Positions 5,672 to 5,803 of a stretch of 5,803 bases of DNA are shown in pieces. The DNA lies in contig JAGWKJ010000161.1 in assembly GCA_028865375.1 (NCBI GenBank), positions 1-5,803 on the forward strand. The letters are read 5' to 3'. The notes beneath the pieces were generated by a model. It did no database searches. It saw only the letters and a list, made by a program, of their open reading frames with translations, and was not told the origin of the DNA. The translations under genes were made by a program, and so were the position numbers. The DNA is from Hyphomicrobiales bacterium. GTDB taxonomy: Bacteria; Pseudomonadota; Alphaproteobacteria; Rhizobiales; Beijerinckiaceae. The stretch's first letter is position 1, and the number at the start of each line of letters is the position of its first letter.

Positions 5672-5803
5672 GCCTCGTTAGGTCGTGTCCGGGTCCGAGG
5701 TCCGGCTTGCCGGGGGCGAACCGCCCGCGACGCACGACTTCCAGCCGATGGGCCGGAGCGCATCACGGCCATTGCCGAGCGACTTGCGGTGCATGATTTT
5801 CCA
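5672..5803. other. Right-edge region without a supportable gene
   Basis: After the terminator, 132 bases remain. They contain two short hairpins, CCGGC (5702-5706) / GCCGG (5709-5713) and GGGCG (5714-5718) / CGCCC (5722-5726), neither with a T-tract. A minus-strand frame is open from the right edge to a TAA at 5680-5678 (41 residues) but matches no family I recognise. The region may include the end of a neighbouring gene on either strand. Confidence 0.35.

Noticed and set aside
5681..5760. Possible tRNA-like folding with a GGTTCG on the minus strand
   Set aside because: The putative T-loop lacks the conserved purine-A after TTC, and no matching acceptor or anticodon stems could be built.
5308..5772. 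Minus-strand open frame overlapping the DUF1127 gene
   Set aside because: It is antisense to the DUF1127 gene and its terminator, has no Shine-Dalgarno and shows arginine/glycine/alanine-rich shadow composition.
5678..5803. Minus-strand frame open from the right edge, 41 residues ending at TAA 5680-5678
   Set aside because: No recognisable family, only 41 codons inside the window, and frames this long arise easily in GC-rich DNA. It could be a true gene end but cannot be supported here.

Overview
The window is a high-GC alphaproteobacterial chromosome segment. Three things point there: a large B12-dependent (class II) ribonucleotide reductase of the alphaproteobacterial type, a divergent polysaccharide deacetylase-rppH gene pair, and a tiny DUF1127 (YjiS-like) protein gene. 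The GC-rich third codon positions suggest a free-living or soil lineage (Rhizobiales/Rhodospirillales-like). The species cannot be fixed from this sequence alone.

Layout from left to right. (1) Positions 2-205 hold the 3' end of a divergent polysaccharide deacetylase gene on the + strand. Its stop overlaps the GTG start of rppH (202-711), a Nudix RNA pyrophosphohydrolase. (2) Positions 712-999 separate two convergent genes and are largely filled by a 118-bp imperfect palindrome (763-880) of the dispersed 'GTCATTGCGAGCG..GCAATCC' repeat type. (3) Positions 1000-4764 on the - strand encode nrdJ, a 1254-residue adenosylcobalamin-dependent ribonucleotide reductase. (4) A gene-free divergent region of about 660 bp (4765-5427) carries a possible nrdJ promoter at 4937-4966. 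Two NrdR-box-like sites whose centres are exactly 32 bp apart (4961-4976 and 4993-5008) lie over and behind this promoter, and a GC-rich hairpin sits just before the nrdJ ribosome binding site. (5) Positions 5428-5583 on the + strand encode a 51-residue DUF1127 protein with a good Shine-Dalgarno sequence. (6) Two consecutive hairpins follow at once (about 5599-5671). The first loop displays exactly CCTCCTCCC, the second TCCTCCC, and the second hairpin ends in eight T. This is the architecture of the alphaproteobacterial 'cuckoo' (CcsR-like) anti-Shine-Dalgarno small RNAs, which in Rhodobacter sphaeroides come from the 3' UTR of a DUF1127 gene (ccaF1). (7) The last 130 bp contain no gene I can support.

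Functionally, nrdJ makes deoxyribonucleotides independently of oxygen at the cost of cobalamin, and the boxes upstream suggest nucleotide-dependent repression by NrdR. RppH acts on RNA 5' ends. The DUF1127/cuckoo-type unit is likely a compact post-transcriptional regulatory module, and it is the most interesting part of the window.
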